DNA of 64,000 nt from Urechis unicinctus (taxonomy: Eukaryota; Annelida; Polychaeta; Xenopneusta; Urechidae), in NCBI GenBank assembly GCA_034190875.2, contig CM067344.1, positions 19,832,773 through 19,896,772 of the forward strand, written 5' to 3'. The position numbers were made by a program, and so were the translations under genes. Position 1 is the stretch's first letter. Each line of letters begins with the position of its first letter. Shown here in pieces: positions 1 to 12,276 of this stretch. A model generated the notes under the pieces. It did not search any database. It worked only from the letters and a program-made list of their open reading frames with translations, and was not told the origin of the DNA.

Positions 1-3000
1 AGGTGAAAAAGAAGTAAACTATATTACGGAAATGATTTGCAAATACATGCGAAAAGCGACATGTTATACATGAATATACAGCAAATAAAGCACAAATAAA
101 GTCGTTATTATATACATAACGCTATACCTCAGAAGATGACTTAACAAATTAAAAGCATCTATGTACTTAATGATATTAACCATTTGGACAATAGATATTC
201 ATTTTACGCATAAATTGAGGTTCAGCAAGCAGCATATATAAACTGTATTGTATCCAGTGATATCTCCTTGCTTGCAAATGCGCAATCACCGTTGCTTGCA
301 TTTAAGGCTTAGACACAATCTGCATATCATTGTCGCCCTACATGACAATGGTATTGAAGGCACGTTTACATATCAGATGACGCACATTCTGTTTACGGTA
401 TAGACTATGACATCTACGACATCCATGATGGAGCGGGCTGGATTTTTCGACAAACTTATGGGATTCTATTGCTTGGTAATTTAAAACTCCTCCTTATCGA
501 TAGGATTTTATCAACAATTTCACCAATACCTAACGTCAATAACAACAACATTATTGCCTCTGATGTCTTAAGGCCGCCATCATGAAATGACCCTTTCACG
601 AATGTGATGGTTCATGGACAACATAGTTCGAGAGTATATCATTACATTAAGAAGATCCTATGATAATTCAAGACCTCTTCGGTGAGGATATGTCAGACAG
701 GATATTGCTCATCACGCTTTGTCGTTCAGAAGAGCATATTAAACAGCTCATGCAAGAGTACAGTATTCATGTTATAAAACCAATGAGTTATAACTCTACA
801 TAACACCAACCCATTGAAACCCAGGGAAACATTATTATTCCATTCTCGATTCATATTCTGGCTGTAAATGATGAGCAGCATAAGCATGCCACCGTTCTAC
901 TCAACGCAAAGTTGTTCAGGCAATTATGTATAGACGTATTCATACTTTGCGGATGGTACAAAGCCACTCGGACATGTATGAATTTATTTCGAGGGATCAG
1001 ATTGCAACGGTCGGGATGCAATGTCTCTATTAGAGTTCATATCAATTTTAACACACCCAGTCCGTATTCAATGGAGCACATTTTGTTAAACGCTGATTGC
1101 ATGCTCGCAATTCATTCATGAGTTATGTGATTTGGCTAATTAATTAATTAGTCAATTGGCTGGGATTTGGCGTGTCCCTGGATGTAATCTTGATGATAGT
1201 CAACTTTATGAATGTAGACCCTTGATGTCCGTGGGATATTAATGCCATGCAATAAGGCGGGTAGGGGAGGGGATGGGAGTGAGGGGTCATCTCGTCCATC
1301 CTACAAAGCCTGTATACCGCAACTCATTAAGCTGTCAAGTGCTTCTTGCCGCTTTCTTGATAGGATATCAAATTAAAAAAACTCTGGCTTCATATACAGA
1401 TGTCGTAGTGTAATTATGAAGGTGACTTGTTTTTGAATATCCAAGCAGCGTGTGTATTTATCGCCCAGAAGTATGACGTGTCTTATAGTTGTTCTACATG
1501 AATTCACTCGGTAAAGCTCCTAAATAATATTGATGATAAGATGATTATGCTTAAATTGCGTATTCTAGACGAGACAAATGCCCAATATGGTTGGATAAAT
1601 GCTGTAGGCTATCGTCGTTGAATATCATCTCGGGTATAGGCTGGTTAACTATGATAAAATTGTGATGCGATGGCACTGTGGCTAGTTCCTTAAAATGCAT
1701 GGTCCAGCGCCAACAGACCCTACTGCAACGATTTATTAGGTAGTTACTTATGATTGTGGACCGCTTACAAGTGAAGTGGAATAAAACCAACATCGCATGG
1801 GAAGTAAGTGTATAGTAAACTTAAGCTCGGGGTAGTGATGGCTGTAGCTGGTTACACTGCATACACTGCTCATGGGGGCAGAAGCAATATACCCAGTCTG
1901 ATTGTACATTACGTGATCGATGTTCTGTCGACCGGGGGCTCCCCGATATTGATATCACTGGTGAGTTGGTGTGTTCAATGCATAACAAATTACTGTTCAC
2001 GAAATGACACATGATATAAGCGTACATTTCGATACATAATAAGGCACTGTAATTAAATTACAATATCTGATGCCAATGCTATCAGCTCGCTTATTTTTTG
2101 TCATAAAACACTGCAAAATCGCTCCGCTTTCGTGTTTCATTGAATGTTATAATGGTTGCAAAATATCATCATGTTTTTTGGCCGACTATATTTGCGTTCA
2201 CATGTCTGTTGAAGTACTCCTTTTGTCGTCAAGGGCGATTAACACTTCCTTTTGTTAATCAGAAGTCATCTTTGACACTGGATCAACGTGACACCATAGT
2301 TCATTCCCTTTAATTTTTATAACCAATGCTCCGAGTCTTTTATTCAACTATATAAGTCGCTTGTAAGGCCCTACTGTGAATGTGCAGTTGAGGCATGATC
2401 ACCATACATTCAATGGTACATAGACATATTGAAAAGATAATATACCGGATTTAACGTATGAACAAAGGTTACATTTGTACAAACTAACATCTCTGAAAAC
2501 AAAGCGTCGTCCTCACACGAATCTTATACACGTATTTGACACATAATGTATATAACAGCCTTTTCTCACACACAATATATTTAACCGCCTTTTCTGACGA
2601 TAAATCGGGCTCTACATAACTCATTCAACTACGTGTAGCCTTTTATGTTAAGTATATGGCAGAAACGGTAGATTGTCCCTGCATCCTGGCAACCAAACAT
2701 ACTACTTTGTTTTTTTCTGTATTTGTAGAATTCGTCATTATAAGGTCAATAATATAACTTGCGACGAAAGTGCTTTGCCGATCCATCTTGTAAAACGCTT
2801 GTCCGTTCTCCGCATTATGAAGCCTTGGCTGCCTCCTTGCCTCATAAATCAACCTGAACTTTTCCTCGAGCTCATCCTATACACCTCCGCTGATCAGCTA
2901 TTACTTTGAGAAATGGTTGTAAGACGGCGTCACGATTTTTTTCAGTATGAGCTCAATCTCCTATCATAGCTTCATAAGCTCCCTTGCATCCGTTATATGA

Positions 3001-5339
3001 CCTATTGATACTGTCGTCATGTGTGGCTACAGCTTGCAATGATGTAATATATACCTCACAACTGAAGCAGTTACTTGGGGAGCAGTTTTAACCAGGGAGT
3101 TTCTTTATTGGTAGCTTTAAACCCTAAGGTTATATGTGCTCATTTCACTTCCGCAGAGCCACAGCGATCATGCAAATGATACATCTCTATAATGCGGTCA
3201 TAAAATATCGGTAATTATGGCATATGATCACTTAGTAAAGGGGTTCAATATCATAACAAATTAGCGAGTGGCGTATGTGCTTTATAACACGTTATTTCTA
3301 TAATCCACAAATTATCATAATTGGGCAGATTATCCAAAGGTCCATGGAATACATATCAGCAGCAACACGTGACGCGTGTGGGAAAAGGTCGCCTCGTGAA
3401 CATATCAAACTGAGGATGTAATGCTTGGAAGAAACATTTGAGGTGATGGTTGATCGTGCTCATCTCCGGATCGACCCATAAACGTCTGGTATGCATTGAT
3501 GAGGCCCAAAGCAAAACTTCTTACCTTTATCAGTTGTTAATGTTTAGTTTTAATTTTTAGATTCTATGACGTTTGGTTATCACTTGCAATAGAAACGCGT
3601 ATCGCTCCGTGTAACTATGAATCGTTGTTCGCCTAACACATTGGTGTTGATATCCGCCAACGCACTTATTTTCTTAACTGGCTGTCGAATTTCATTACTC
3701 AATTAGTTGGTGTGATAGCTTGGAGTTATATTTAGATAAGGGGATTAAATTAATTTGATAACTGCAAAAGCTCCGCCATCAGCCACTGCTGAATGAAATA
3801 CATTTGTGGCTTAAATGGCTTTACCTAAACAAAATCGGGCGGGACAAAGGATGACAATAAAGTCTATGGCGGGCTGAGTGCAGAACAGATTGTTCATTCA
3901 GCAACCTGTACTTAGTTAAGAAGATAGTGAGCTTATTTAAGGAGATAATATCATACAACATTTCAAATCCCCGAAACGATTAACACAAATTGCCACCGCA
4001 TGATCTGAATGCAGCAATCATGCAACTTGTGAAAACATCATCGTGATACCCGGAACGACTGCCATGCATATTCCCGGGTAACCAACTAGGCTGGTTATCA
4101 CCTAGTTGCAGCCTTAGCCATGATCGATTTTATATAGCACAGTTAAGCTGAATATGATTTTTTGTCGTAGCATTTGTGAGCTTTAACTTAATGCACATAG
4201 CCACGACAAACAGTGATTGTTCATAGAAATGCACATGTCCTGTGGATATACTAGATTTGTTTCATGTAAGACTCGGTGGTGCACCCTAGTACAGTGCAAT
4301 ATCGCGTGTTAATTTTGCTATTTTGCAGTAGACAAGAAACAAAGATAGTATGTTCATCAGATCATGTCCTGTTATATACTTTGTCGAGACTGATTACTAC
4401 CTGATTACTACATGTTGCAACTGGATAATGCCTCGATAGGACATGGGTGACGATCGTGTTAGGTGGATAGGTTGATGATGTTATGTGACTTGATTCACTG
4501 GTTCACTCTACACAGTAGCTGATTGGATTAACCAAGGCCATTCTTTCTTATTTATTTAAAACACGATAGGAGAACGGCTATTATTGAAAATCAAAACAGT
4601 TGACGCAGCAATTTTTTTTATGTTCTCCCATAGCGTGGAAGTTTCAATATAGCTTGCGGCAGTATGAGTGATGTGGTGTGAAGGCATTAGGGGGATATGG
4701 ATGGCATTTGGTTTATGTATGTATGGTATTGTTGGTTCATGTTTATTGCATTCAAGGAGTACTTTTTTCATGAATGGTTTTTCATCCAACGACCGCTTGT
4801 GAAGAACAACATAAATTTGATACAATGTCACAGTTTATAAGTGTGGAGAGATAAGTTGCATGTGAATTTTTATTTGGATTGTAAAAGTTTTTGTAAAGAA
4901 GGTTGATTACAAATACATGCCGTATGACATACAAGTGCTCACTCAATCAATGCTAATGATTTCATTTTGTTCTTGATGTGTCTTGAGAAACGAGTGAAGC
5001 TGTTACACGTTACCAAATGTGAGAAATAACTGAGTGGTTGCTTGTGTTAAAAGAACACTGATAGGCGTAGTTTCATGTGGTGATCATCATAGATTATCCT
5101 GTAAATGTATAAGATGAAATTGTATTGTTTGGGCTGGGGTGGCTGCTCTTGTTCTTTGGTAATCCGGCATTTCGCTATTATTAAATTATTAAATCTATTC
5201 AATGAACAAATTGTTTGTTCTCTGATATCATCAATGAACATCAGTGTTTGTTCTCGAAATGTGGATAGGAGGGGGTTTTGGTCAAATGGACAAATATCAA
5301 ATAGAAAATAGAGCAGGTAACGTCGAAAGACAGAATGAG
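1..5339. other. Unannotated AT-rich DNA, no gene recognised
   Basis: I see no recognisable protein domain, splice-linked exon series, RNA gene or transposon end in this stretch. Open frames are short (up to about 100 codons) and their translations are not protein-like. A small perfect hairpin lies at 4083-4108 (CAACTAGG, 10-nt loop, CCTAGTTG). Confidence 0.6.
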
Positions 5340-5960
5340 CTAGCTGCAACCTGCACTATGACCAGCTAACTGAGGAGACAAGATCAATCACCATTGTTAA
5401 TCACTGAAGCGATTATATGTCAAATCATGACCGATCAGGGGTAAATTATCTGTGTGCAAAACTCCTCAAAGCTTTTGAAAACCCCACCTTGACCTTATTT
5501 TACCCGAGTCACGTCTATTCCGATTCAGCCGTAAGCAGCAACAACATGTCCGGTTATCACCGACATCCATTTGTGACAGTACCCACTCTGCATAGAAGAA
5601 TTAAGCTGAATCACCATCCCCCTGTAGACACACTTAGACATGTAAAAGCTTCTAAATAGCCTTAATCTCTCACTGCTTCTTCGTGGATTACGGCGCATTT
5701 ACAAAAAAGAAATCAATGGCTGAGGAAAAACATATGTTAGTAAGGTGACCTCGCCATTTACACGGTTTCTATGCCGAGGCAATGCACAGAATGCTGATGT
5801 TCGGATGATCATGCATAAGTCACAATGTTACTCACTGACAACCACCACCTCTTTGTGAATTATTGGCATATGTCGCGAGGGGTCTTAATGGTGAAAACTC
5901 CCGCGCAACACATCAAGTATCACACTATCAAAGGAAAATACCCAAGCTTACCAGCACGTT
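5340..5960 (+). repeat. Dispersed repeat family R1, copy 1
   Basis: This segment aligns by eye with 18150-18640. Shared blocks include ATCATGACCGATCAGGGGTAA against AACATGACCATCCAAGGGTAA, and TGTTAGTAAGGTGACCTCGCCATT against TGTTAGTAAGGTGACCCCGCCATT, in the same order and orientation. Neither copy has a visible reading frame of a known family. It is probably an old interspersed element of unknown class. An 80-codon open frame at 5417-5659 lies inside it but matches no family I know. Confidence 0.55.
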
Positions 5961-7468
5961 GACGGACATCATGTCGAGCACGAATCGTGTTCAGGGACTA
6001 CAGTTATAAGACGCAGGAGATACTCCACTGTAGACGTCGAGGCACTTATAATGAACGATTCTATCAATGAAGGTCCCATATCAGATACCTGAGGTGATAG
6101 TAGCATTGAAAGATCCACAGTCTCGTCTTGACAAATTGAACTGTCATTTGAACATATCCCTCTGATTCACTGTGCGGTGAGTGGGACAATGCATGAAAAG
6201 CACGCCCGTCATTATGTGACGCTACCACGAGATCAACAATAACTCATGGGACTGATGATCGACCGTATCGGGGCTCGGCCATTTTCTATCAATTAACAAT
6301 GGGAAACATCAATCAATAAGTTTAAGATAATATTGTTGAAGGAAACAGAGATAGTGTCATTGTCTATATGTCATTACTATGAACCGCATTACGATACACT
6401 GATTTAGTGGTGCGCGAATTTATCTGTGATTTGCACAAAACATACATCCAAAGTATGGGATATGGTTCAGATTGAGGGAGCCACTCGGCATTTGGTAATT
6501 TATATGCCCGTCCACATGTATTTGCATTGTAATAATTGTAAACCACACAGGCAACCGCAATAGCTTGGCTACAAACACCGTTTACCAATTAAGATATAAA
6601 TCAATTGGAATCAACAGCGTATGACCTTATATCGACATGACAAGACAATATTAGTGTCGGTTAGCATAGAACGTGGCTCTATAAAATTTAGCCCTATACC
6701 TCAAATGGGCCCTTACTACACTTTGTGTCACTGGACGTATTAAAGATGTTCACATGCATTCCGTTCGCGTGGTATCCTCGTTGTATTCACCGTTATATGT
6801 TATTACAACATTTATATAATCCATCCATGGAGCAAGATGGTTGTGATACGCTGCGATAGCGTCCTCTTCGTGCCAACGCCAACTCGGCACAAACCCGTTG
6901 CAAATCTCTGCCGATTGGAGTATAATACCTCAAAGAACGTTGGGACACTGGGCCGGGAATGCATGAATATTGAAAAATAATTATAAACGAAAAAACAAAG
7001 TAATGACGTGACACTGAACGCACTACTTTCGCTATCATAGGGCTTGCGGAGGCGAAGACGAAGCGTACATCGCATTCAATCCGATAACATATTGCCCCCA
7101 CCCCCCACTCTTTATGGTGAGCATCAATGTTTTCAACACCTCAGAAACCCCCAAAGGGACCACACCACCACGTGAAGTAAATAATATCAAACATAATGGG
7201 CAATGGTGGAAACAAGTTGACTTATTGATTAATATGAAGAATATATGCGGGAGATATTCATGATTTTCGTATTAAATGGATATCACCTATGCATCGGGAA
7301 TACTAAAAGACCAACGCGAAGATGGATTTGGAAGAAAATAGTGAACCAAGCATTGATACAGCTACATAAAGTCATAACGGGAACTATAGACCACCTTGAT
7401 TGACAATTTTGTTTCAGATTTTTTCCATTTATACGACGAAATACTATAATCGCTATAGTTAGAGACTA
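5961..7468. other. No gene recognised
   Basis: This stretch is AT-rich with short, overlapping open frames only. Nothing in it resembles a known domain, RNA or repeat end. Confidence 0.55.
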
Positions 7469-7535
7469 ATATATATATATATACATATAGATAGATATAT
7501 ATATATATATGCATACATATATATATATATATATA

Positions 7536-7583
<48 letters not shown>

Positions 7584-7585
7584 TA

Positions 7586-7616
<31 letters not shown>
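7469..7616. repeat. (AT)n microsatellite
   Basis: This is a nearly pure AT dinucleotide tract with a few GCAT interruptions. It merges directly into the ATGT array that follows. Long open frames across it are artefacts of the repeat. Confidence 0.95.
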
Positions 7617-7643
<27 letters not shown>

Positions 7644-7816
7644 TGTATGTATGTATGTATGTATGTATGTATGTATGTATGTATGTATGTATGTATGTAT
7701 GTATGTATGTATGTATGTATGTATGTATGTATGTATGTATGTATGTATGTATGTATGTATGTATGTATGTATGTATGTATGTATGTATGTATGTATGTAT
7801 GTATGTATGTATGTAT
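7617..7816. repeat. (ATGT)n tetranucleotide microsatellite, about 50 units
   Basis: About 200 bp of uninterrupted GTAT/ATGT units. The tract is pure throughout, suggesting recent expansion and probably length polymorphism. Its translations (MYVC or IHTY repeats) are not genes. Confidence 0.97.
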
Positions 7817-8996
7817 TTTTGTGGCTCTGTGGCTGTATCTTCAGAAGGCATTTTAAAGAATATCTGGTGCCTTGTTCAGATTTAAACATGTAAATAATGT
7901 TGGGACTTCGTCCAAGCTGAACGATAGATTGTCTCGTCCTGCTGATCTGCCTAAAATAAGTGGCACTATCAATCACAGGACAACTATTGTATATTGCTTC
8001 GATGTGTGCCTTTCATTTTAGTAAAATGCGTTTGACACAAATCTTGTATGATTTGTCATGCTGCCCACAAATATTGCTTGGAAGCAGCTTGTGGTTATGC
8101 GTCAGTATCTGCTTAGTGCCAACACCTCTCCCCATGTCAATCGTCCCAATCTCTAGCACCACTCTACCTGTGTTGAGGTTATCGGTCAATATCTCAAATC
8201 TACCTATATCGTTCCCCTCCTTCATCCGCTATCTTATCCTTCAATTTATTTCAAGTCTCCTGCGTACGGGGCAGTTTTGATGAGGAGGGATATCAATCAA
8301 AGGCATACTGCACATTATTGCGTGGTTCAGATACAAGTCCATGCGATAGCATGAGCATTGGTTGGCACATTGAGCTCGGATGTTGTTGAGTAATTCTCGG
8401 ATACAACGTCTGCTACGAAATCCCAAGTCATCACCTGTTTTGCTGTGATTGGATAACTAATGACAGACATACTCAGTTATCAATTACAATGGATAAGTTA
8501 GCATAATTATCATTTGTCTGCGCTACAATATTTTACGCTGCATCAAGTGCTATAATTTACAGTTCAACTTGGCTAAATGTCTTTCATGCATTACATCCAA
8601 AGCAGAAAAAGCTGTATACAAACGAATTATCGCGCGTTGCTGAATATGCACCATGACCAAGCCGATTAATACAGTAAAGCTGTATGATTCCCGACTTTTT
8701 GTTTTCTGTTGAAATTCCCGTCAAAAGAAGTAAAAGAAATGTGAAGGGACAGTATGATGCCAACTGCGTTCTTTCTTCGATAATAGTGACTTCAATTGAA
8801 CGGAATTGTGAATTCCCTCCGTAACATCAGGTCAAGATGCATTTCTAATGAACCGAAGAGCGCGTATGGGTTTATTTAGCATGTCAATTATCAATTCCAT
8901 TCGGAGGGCAAATGCCAACGGCATCAGAGAAATATGTAGCAAGATCATGTAGAATTGTATCGAGGATAAAAGGATCCTATGAATAATACATTTTAA
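7817..8996. other. No gene recognised
   Basis: Unannotated DNA up to the left target-site duplication of the MULE-like element. The 106-codon open frame at 7960-8280 has no recognisable domain and overlaps an equally long antisense frame, so I do not call it. Confidence 0.5.
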
Positions 8997-9005
8997 CGCT
9001 GTTCC
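8997..9005. repeat. Left 9-bp target-site duplication (CGCTGTTCC)
   Basis: This 9-mer is repeated exactly at 12268-12276, immediately outside the right end of the MULE-like element. Nine bases is the usual target duplication length for Mutator-like elements. Confidence 0.65.
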
Positions 9006-9012
9006 GATTACA

Positions 9013-9043
9013 GGTAGTTTCGTACACAGGTTGTTTCGTACAC
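9013..9043 (-). repeat. Left subterminal repeat array, 2 units
   Basis: On the minus strand there are two copies of GTGTACGAAAC followed by AACCT or TACCT. They sit just inside the left end of the MULE-like element. The outermost 15 bases are identical, in inverted orientation, to the outermost unit of the right array. In Mutator-like and hAT elements such arrays are typical transposase-binding sites; that role is inferred here. Confidence 0.7.
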
Positions 9044-9045
9044 AC

Positions 9046-10087
9046 TACTTACCGAGTTGCTGGTCTGTGGCCATGATTATGTGACGAGCTATGACTTTTT
9101 CGTCGTTAGTCATCTTGATGTCAGCGCGGATAAAATTGTCAGGTACTTCATCAGTTGCCAGATCAAAGTCGAGTTCATTAGGATGATGAGGCCTTGTGTT
9201 CTGGCGGGCTCGGTTTCCATTCCTCGCTACATGGTCTAGTCGAGGAAGACAGTGAACAGAAAGGCTAAGTGTCGTGTAGGCTCTCATTTCTTCCTCTGCA
9301 ATCGCCTGAGGTGAATACCTCCTCGATGCACCTTTGTTTCACTTGAGCGTTGACCTTGGTTGCCATCAAGCTTCCTGGATTACCATGATGCTGTGCCTGG
9401 AGTGAAACATGTACCACGCTGTACCGCGGTTGCTGGGCATCTGTTCTCTTTTTGGCGAATACTACACCACCAATATGTAGCCGTGTCTGTTGTTTTGCGT
9501 ACTGTGTAAGTGAAGCCGTCATTGTTGTGTAGTCTTGGTTTCCTTCGTTTCGTACCAGTGGCAACAACTTCCCATTGTAGTGGCTGGGTTTCAGGTTGAT
9601 CGTCAGCAACAGGTTGTGTCTGAATCGACCTCTCCACAATTGCCAGGACTGATTCAATTGACGTGTCCACAGTGAATGACTGATCCACTGTAGGTATATC
9701 GCCACTGGGATTGATTGATGACATATTGGGTGAGTTATGCTGTCTGGTATCATTGCTATCGTCCACTGAAGAAGAAAGAAAATGGCTGGGAGTCTGCCCG
9801 TCTTCCTCTTGTGGCTGGTTGCGTAAGCATACGGGGCAGAGCCACGCTGGTATGACTGAACCATCCCTCTGCATTTTCATCCATGCTCTGTACTGAGATC
9901 TTGAGATACCACTGTCGCATGTTCTGTGTCTCCATATATGACATGTATCACAGAGTAGACCTTCTTGCGAGGCCTCACTTTCTGACTGCATCCGCTGCAA
10001 CGACTGGATTCCATCATAGCAGAGAAAGTAAACTGATGGTCTGAATTTAACGACGTTATATAAGGAACTCCGATCTGCGCGCGTCAT
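9046..10087 (-). pseudogene. PHD-like / FLYWCH zinc-finger transposase fragment (MULE-associated), frameshifted
   Basis: The reading frame starts in the 235-codon open frame 9380-10087. Its N-terminal half has a cysteine-rich module (LCDTCHIWRHRTC, then AWLCPVC) resembling the degenerate PHD-like finger of invertebrate transposon proteins. A FLYWCH finger follows: GFTYT, YWWCSIRQKENRC about nine residues later, and a terminal QHHGNPG. The H-H end lies in another frame, so a one-base shift occurs near 9385-9410 inside the finger. A second shift near 9275-9300 is needed to reach the conserved linker (LPRLDHVARNGN, then PHHPNELDFDLATDEVP). The last frame ends at a perfect splice donor, G|GTAAGT, at about 9045, abutting the left subterminal array. 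The catalytic MULE domain that normally follows is missing. This is a decayed, truncated transposase. The family is recognised from motifs, and the exact superfamily is inferred. Confidence 0.72.
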
Positions 10088-10830
10088 TGTGGACAGCGCT
10101 CGCGCGTTATTGCTGGCAGCGCGCGACGTTATAGTGTCGTGTTGGTTGCGAGGGACTGGTTAAAGAAACTGTTAAGTACGCGCCGAGTACTTCATCAGTT
10201 TGTACAACGGTCAGACAGGACGCACACAATTCACAAGCGAACGCTGATAAAACGTGACACCTCCGTAAATACGCACTGGTTTTGTTTCGCTGACAAAAAA
10301 AATCATGCATCGTTTATACATGTCAAGAAATATCAGAAGTGTGCCCAATTGAACAGTGGTAGTGACCCGTATTTCAACTTCGAAAACAGTGGTAAAACAT
10401 GACTAACAAACTCCACGACGAACGTAATGCTTAAAGTCAAAACAGCAAGTAGACCACCCTGCTCCATCCTTGTCTCAGTGGAACCATGAGCAAATATGAT
10501 GTCACAATACCTGTATCTGAATCTCATCATTGATTAACAGCATTTGAAAGTTTTTTTTTGACTGCTGCATAATCATAGAAAAAAAAACGAGTGTTTTGGG
10601 CAGTTTAGGCAGGGCACATTGGACGGCTGTGAGCAGAAGTAGGTATTTCCCCCTACTCTATATACAATTAATACGTGATGCATGTAGCATCACACAACAT
10701 AATAGTATATACACTTTTAAGATACGCAATGTATTGTGATTCAAACATTAATTAGGGAAAAGGGGGAATTGTTGCAGCTGTGAAGGCAATCAAGCGAACA
10801 CTCCCCGTGCGTGGACTGGCTGAATGCTAG

Positions 10831-10931
10831 GTCACGTGACGAGCATATGACCTCGACATTGACTCAAAAAATTCAAATGGACCACAGTGTCTTCCCATGT
10901 GACGCAACACGGTCCGGTGCCGCCATGTTGG
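10831..10931 (-). promoter_or_regulatory. Candidate promoter motifs: palindromic E-box and YY1-like site
   Basis: GTCACGTGAC (10831-10840) is a perfect palindrome containing the CACGTG E-box core. CCGCCATGTTGG (10920-10931) fits the YY1 consensus (minus strand: AACATGGCGGC). The surrounding 10.8-11.0 kb is richer in CpG than the neighbouring DNA. It lies about 750 bp upstream of the minus-strand transposase fragment inside the same element, so it may be that element's promoter. The activity is inferred. Confidence 0.35.
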
Positions 10932-11044
10932 AGTATAAGCTACCGCCAGCGCGCTGCGCTTTGACGAGAGGTAGCTTGGAACGTGCCGGCGCGTTATGTT
11001 TCCCATGTTCTTCATTGATCAAAGGGGTCATAATACGAAATTTA

Positions 11045-11124
11045 TGTGCCATCGTTGATTGTGCCATCATTGGTTGTGCCATCGTTGGCTGTGCCATCGT
11101 TGGCTGTGCCATCGTTGGCTGTGG
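11045..11124. repeat. 15-bp minisatellite, 5 units
   Basis: The unit TGTGCCATCGTTGGC is repeated about five times, the first two units carrying single-base differences. Its length is a multiple of three, which explains long open frames on both strands. It lies inside the MULE-like element. Confidence 0.95.
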
Positions 11125-11529
11125 CAACAGGGGTAACCGAGATAAAGACAAATCACTGTAAAATCTATGCCAATATAATCGCTTATGTTATCATAAACTC
11201 AACATCTTCACAACCCACCATGTGCAATGTTGCTGTGATCTTGTACAGGTTACTCTTGCTTGTAATATATTCTAGAACTGAAAGCGAAAGTTGGTACTGT
11301 GATGGAACCTACAGTGAGTCGTGAGAGCCTCATTGAGTGTGGAGTGTCCATGCTCAGACGAGTTTTAAATCAGGTCGCATTGGCCTTTTGCCTCGTGTCA
11401 GGAAAGCACAAGAAATATCAAAGGTATTAAGCGTGTCCTTCTTATTACCGCAAATGCAAGAAAAGTTGTTCCTTGTAAGGAGAAAGGGCATTTAAACGTG
11501 GGTGGTTACGTACATTATTGTTATTGTGC

Positions 11530-11653
11530 GTATGTGCAGGGGTGTGGCCAGCGATACCCACTTACGCACGTGCGTAACATCAATTTGAACTGTAGATTTC
11601 TCCCCCGTAAATGCGTAATATTCCTTCAAGCCTGGCTACGCCCCTGGTATGTG
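11530..11653. mobile_element. hAT-type MITE (110 bp) with 7-bp flanking duplication
   Basis: The element spans 11537-11646. Its ends are CAGGGGTGTGGCCAG and, on the opposite strand, CAGGGGCGTAGCCAG, matching at 13 of 15 bases. CAGGGGCG-type termini are characteristic of the hAT superfamily. GTATGTG flanks it on both sides (11530-11536, 11647-11653); an eighth base may be mismatched, since hAT duplications are usually 8 bp. It has no coding capacity. It lies within the MULE-like element and so inserted later. Confidence 0.78.
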
Positions 11654-12127
11654 TGTATATGTATAGACAAGCATATATAAGTAACACATTATTTTGCTTT
11701 CTGCATAACATAACTAACGATGTACGTTTTGAATGGCTAGATCTTTGAGAAGCTCATATTACTGTACTATGAATTTGCATTCAATAAATTCATTATTTAA
11801 CTGGAATTGATTAAATTTTATATGGTGAACCCCAAAGGTTAGATCTGAAAGGTTTGTTATAATAAATCCCCTATTATATAATTACTACTGCTGTTTCATT
11901 TAATTTATTTTAGTCTTCACATTAATTGCACGGCCGAAATGATTTGTGGCCGACTTAACTCAAGGCCGAGTTGACCATCCACGCCAGGTAACATCTGGAT
12001 AACTCATGATTAATGCAAAAAATGACCTACGATGACATAATTCGAAAAAGATAACAATAACAGGCATATGAGCAGACACATCGTATTCAGTGTTCATGTC
12101 TGCGTATTATCGAAACAATTCCCATTT

Positions 12128-12261
12128 GTGTACGAAACGACCTGTGTTCATGCCTTGTGTACGAAACGACCCGTGTACGAAACGTGTCCCAGTCCTGAGT
12201 ACGAAACAACCATCGGTGTACGAAACGACCTGTGTACGAAACGCGGGTGTACGAAACTACC
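12128..12261 (+). repeat. Right subterminal repeat array, 7 units of TACGAAAC core
   Basis: TACGAAAC occurs near 12131, 12160, 12175, 12200, 12219, 12235 and 12250, usually preceded by GTG and followed by GACC, AACC or TACC. Spacing is irregular (15-29 bp), unlike a simple minisatellite. Orientation is opposite to the left array at 9013-9043. The peptide-like YETT/VRND repeats seen in translation are a by-product. Confidence 0.8.
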
Positions 12262-12267
12262 GCACAC

Positions 12268-12276
12268 CGCTGTTCC
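12268..12276. repeat. Right 9-bp target-site duplication (CGCTGTTCC)
   Basis: Exact partner of 8997-9005. Confidence 0.65.

Larger units (their letters stand above)
9006..12267. mobile_element. MULE-like DNA transposon with subterminal repeat arrays, internally deleted
   Basis: The 3,262-bp element is bounded by an exact 9-bp direct repeat, CGCTGTTCC (8997-9005 and 12268-12276). Its two ends carry inverted copies of GGTAGTTTCGTACAC (9013-9027 on plus; 12247-12261 on minus), followed inward by further copies of a TACGAAAC-core unit: two at the left, seven at the right. The extreme bases (GATTACA at left, GTGTGC at right) match only loosely, so the exact termini are uncertain by a few bases. 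Inside is a minus-strand PHD-like/FLYWCH transposase fragment (9046-10087), a candidate promoter, a 15-bp minisatellite and a nested hAT MITE. The D-D-E transposase core expected after the FLYWCH region is absent, so the copy is non-autonomous. A 9-bp duplication plus a FLYWCH-bearing protein fits the Mutator-like superfamily. That assignment is inference and could be tested against Repbase MuDR entries. Confidence 0.7.

Noticed and set aside
7362..7976. 204-codon minus-strand open frame (and overlapping frames on both strands)
   Set aside because: Almost entirely translated ATGT and AT microsatellite; no domain.
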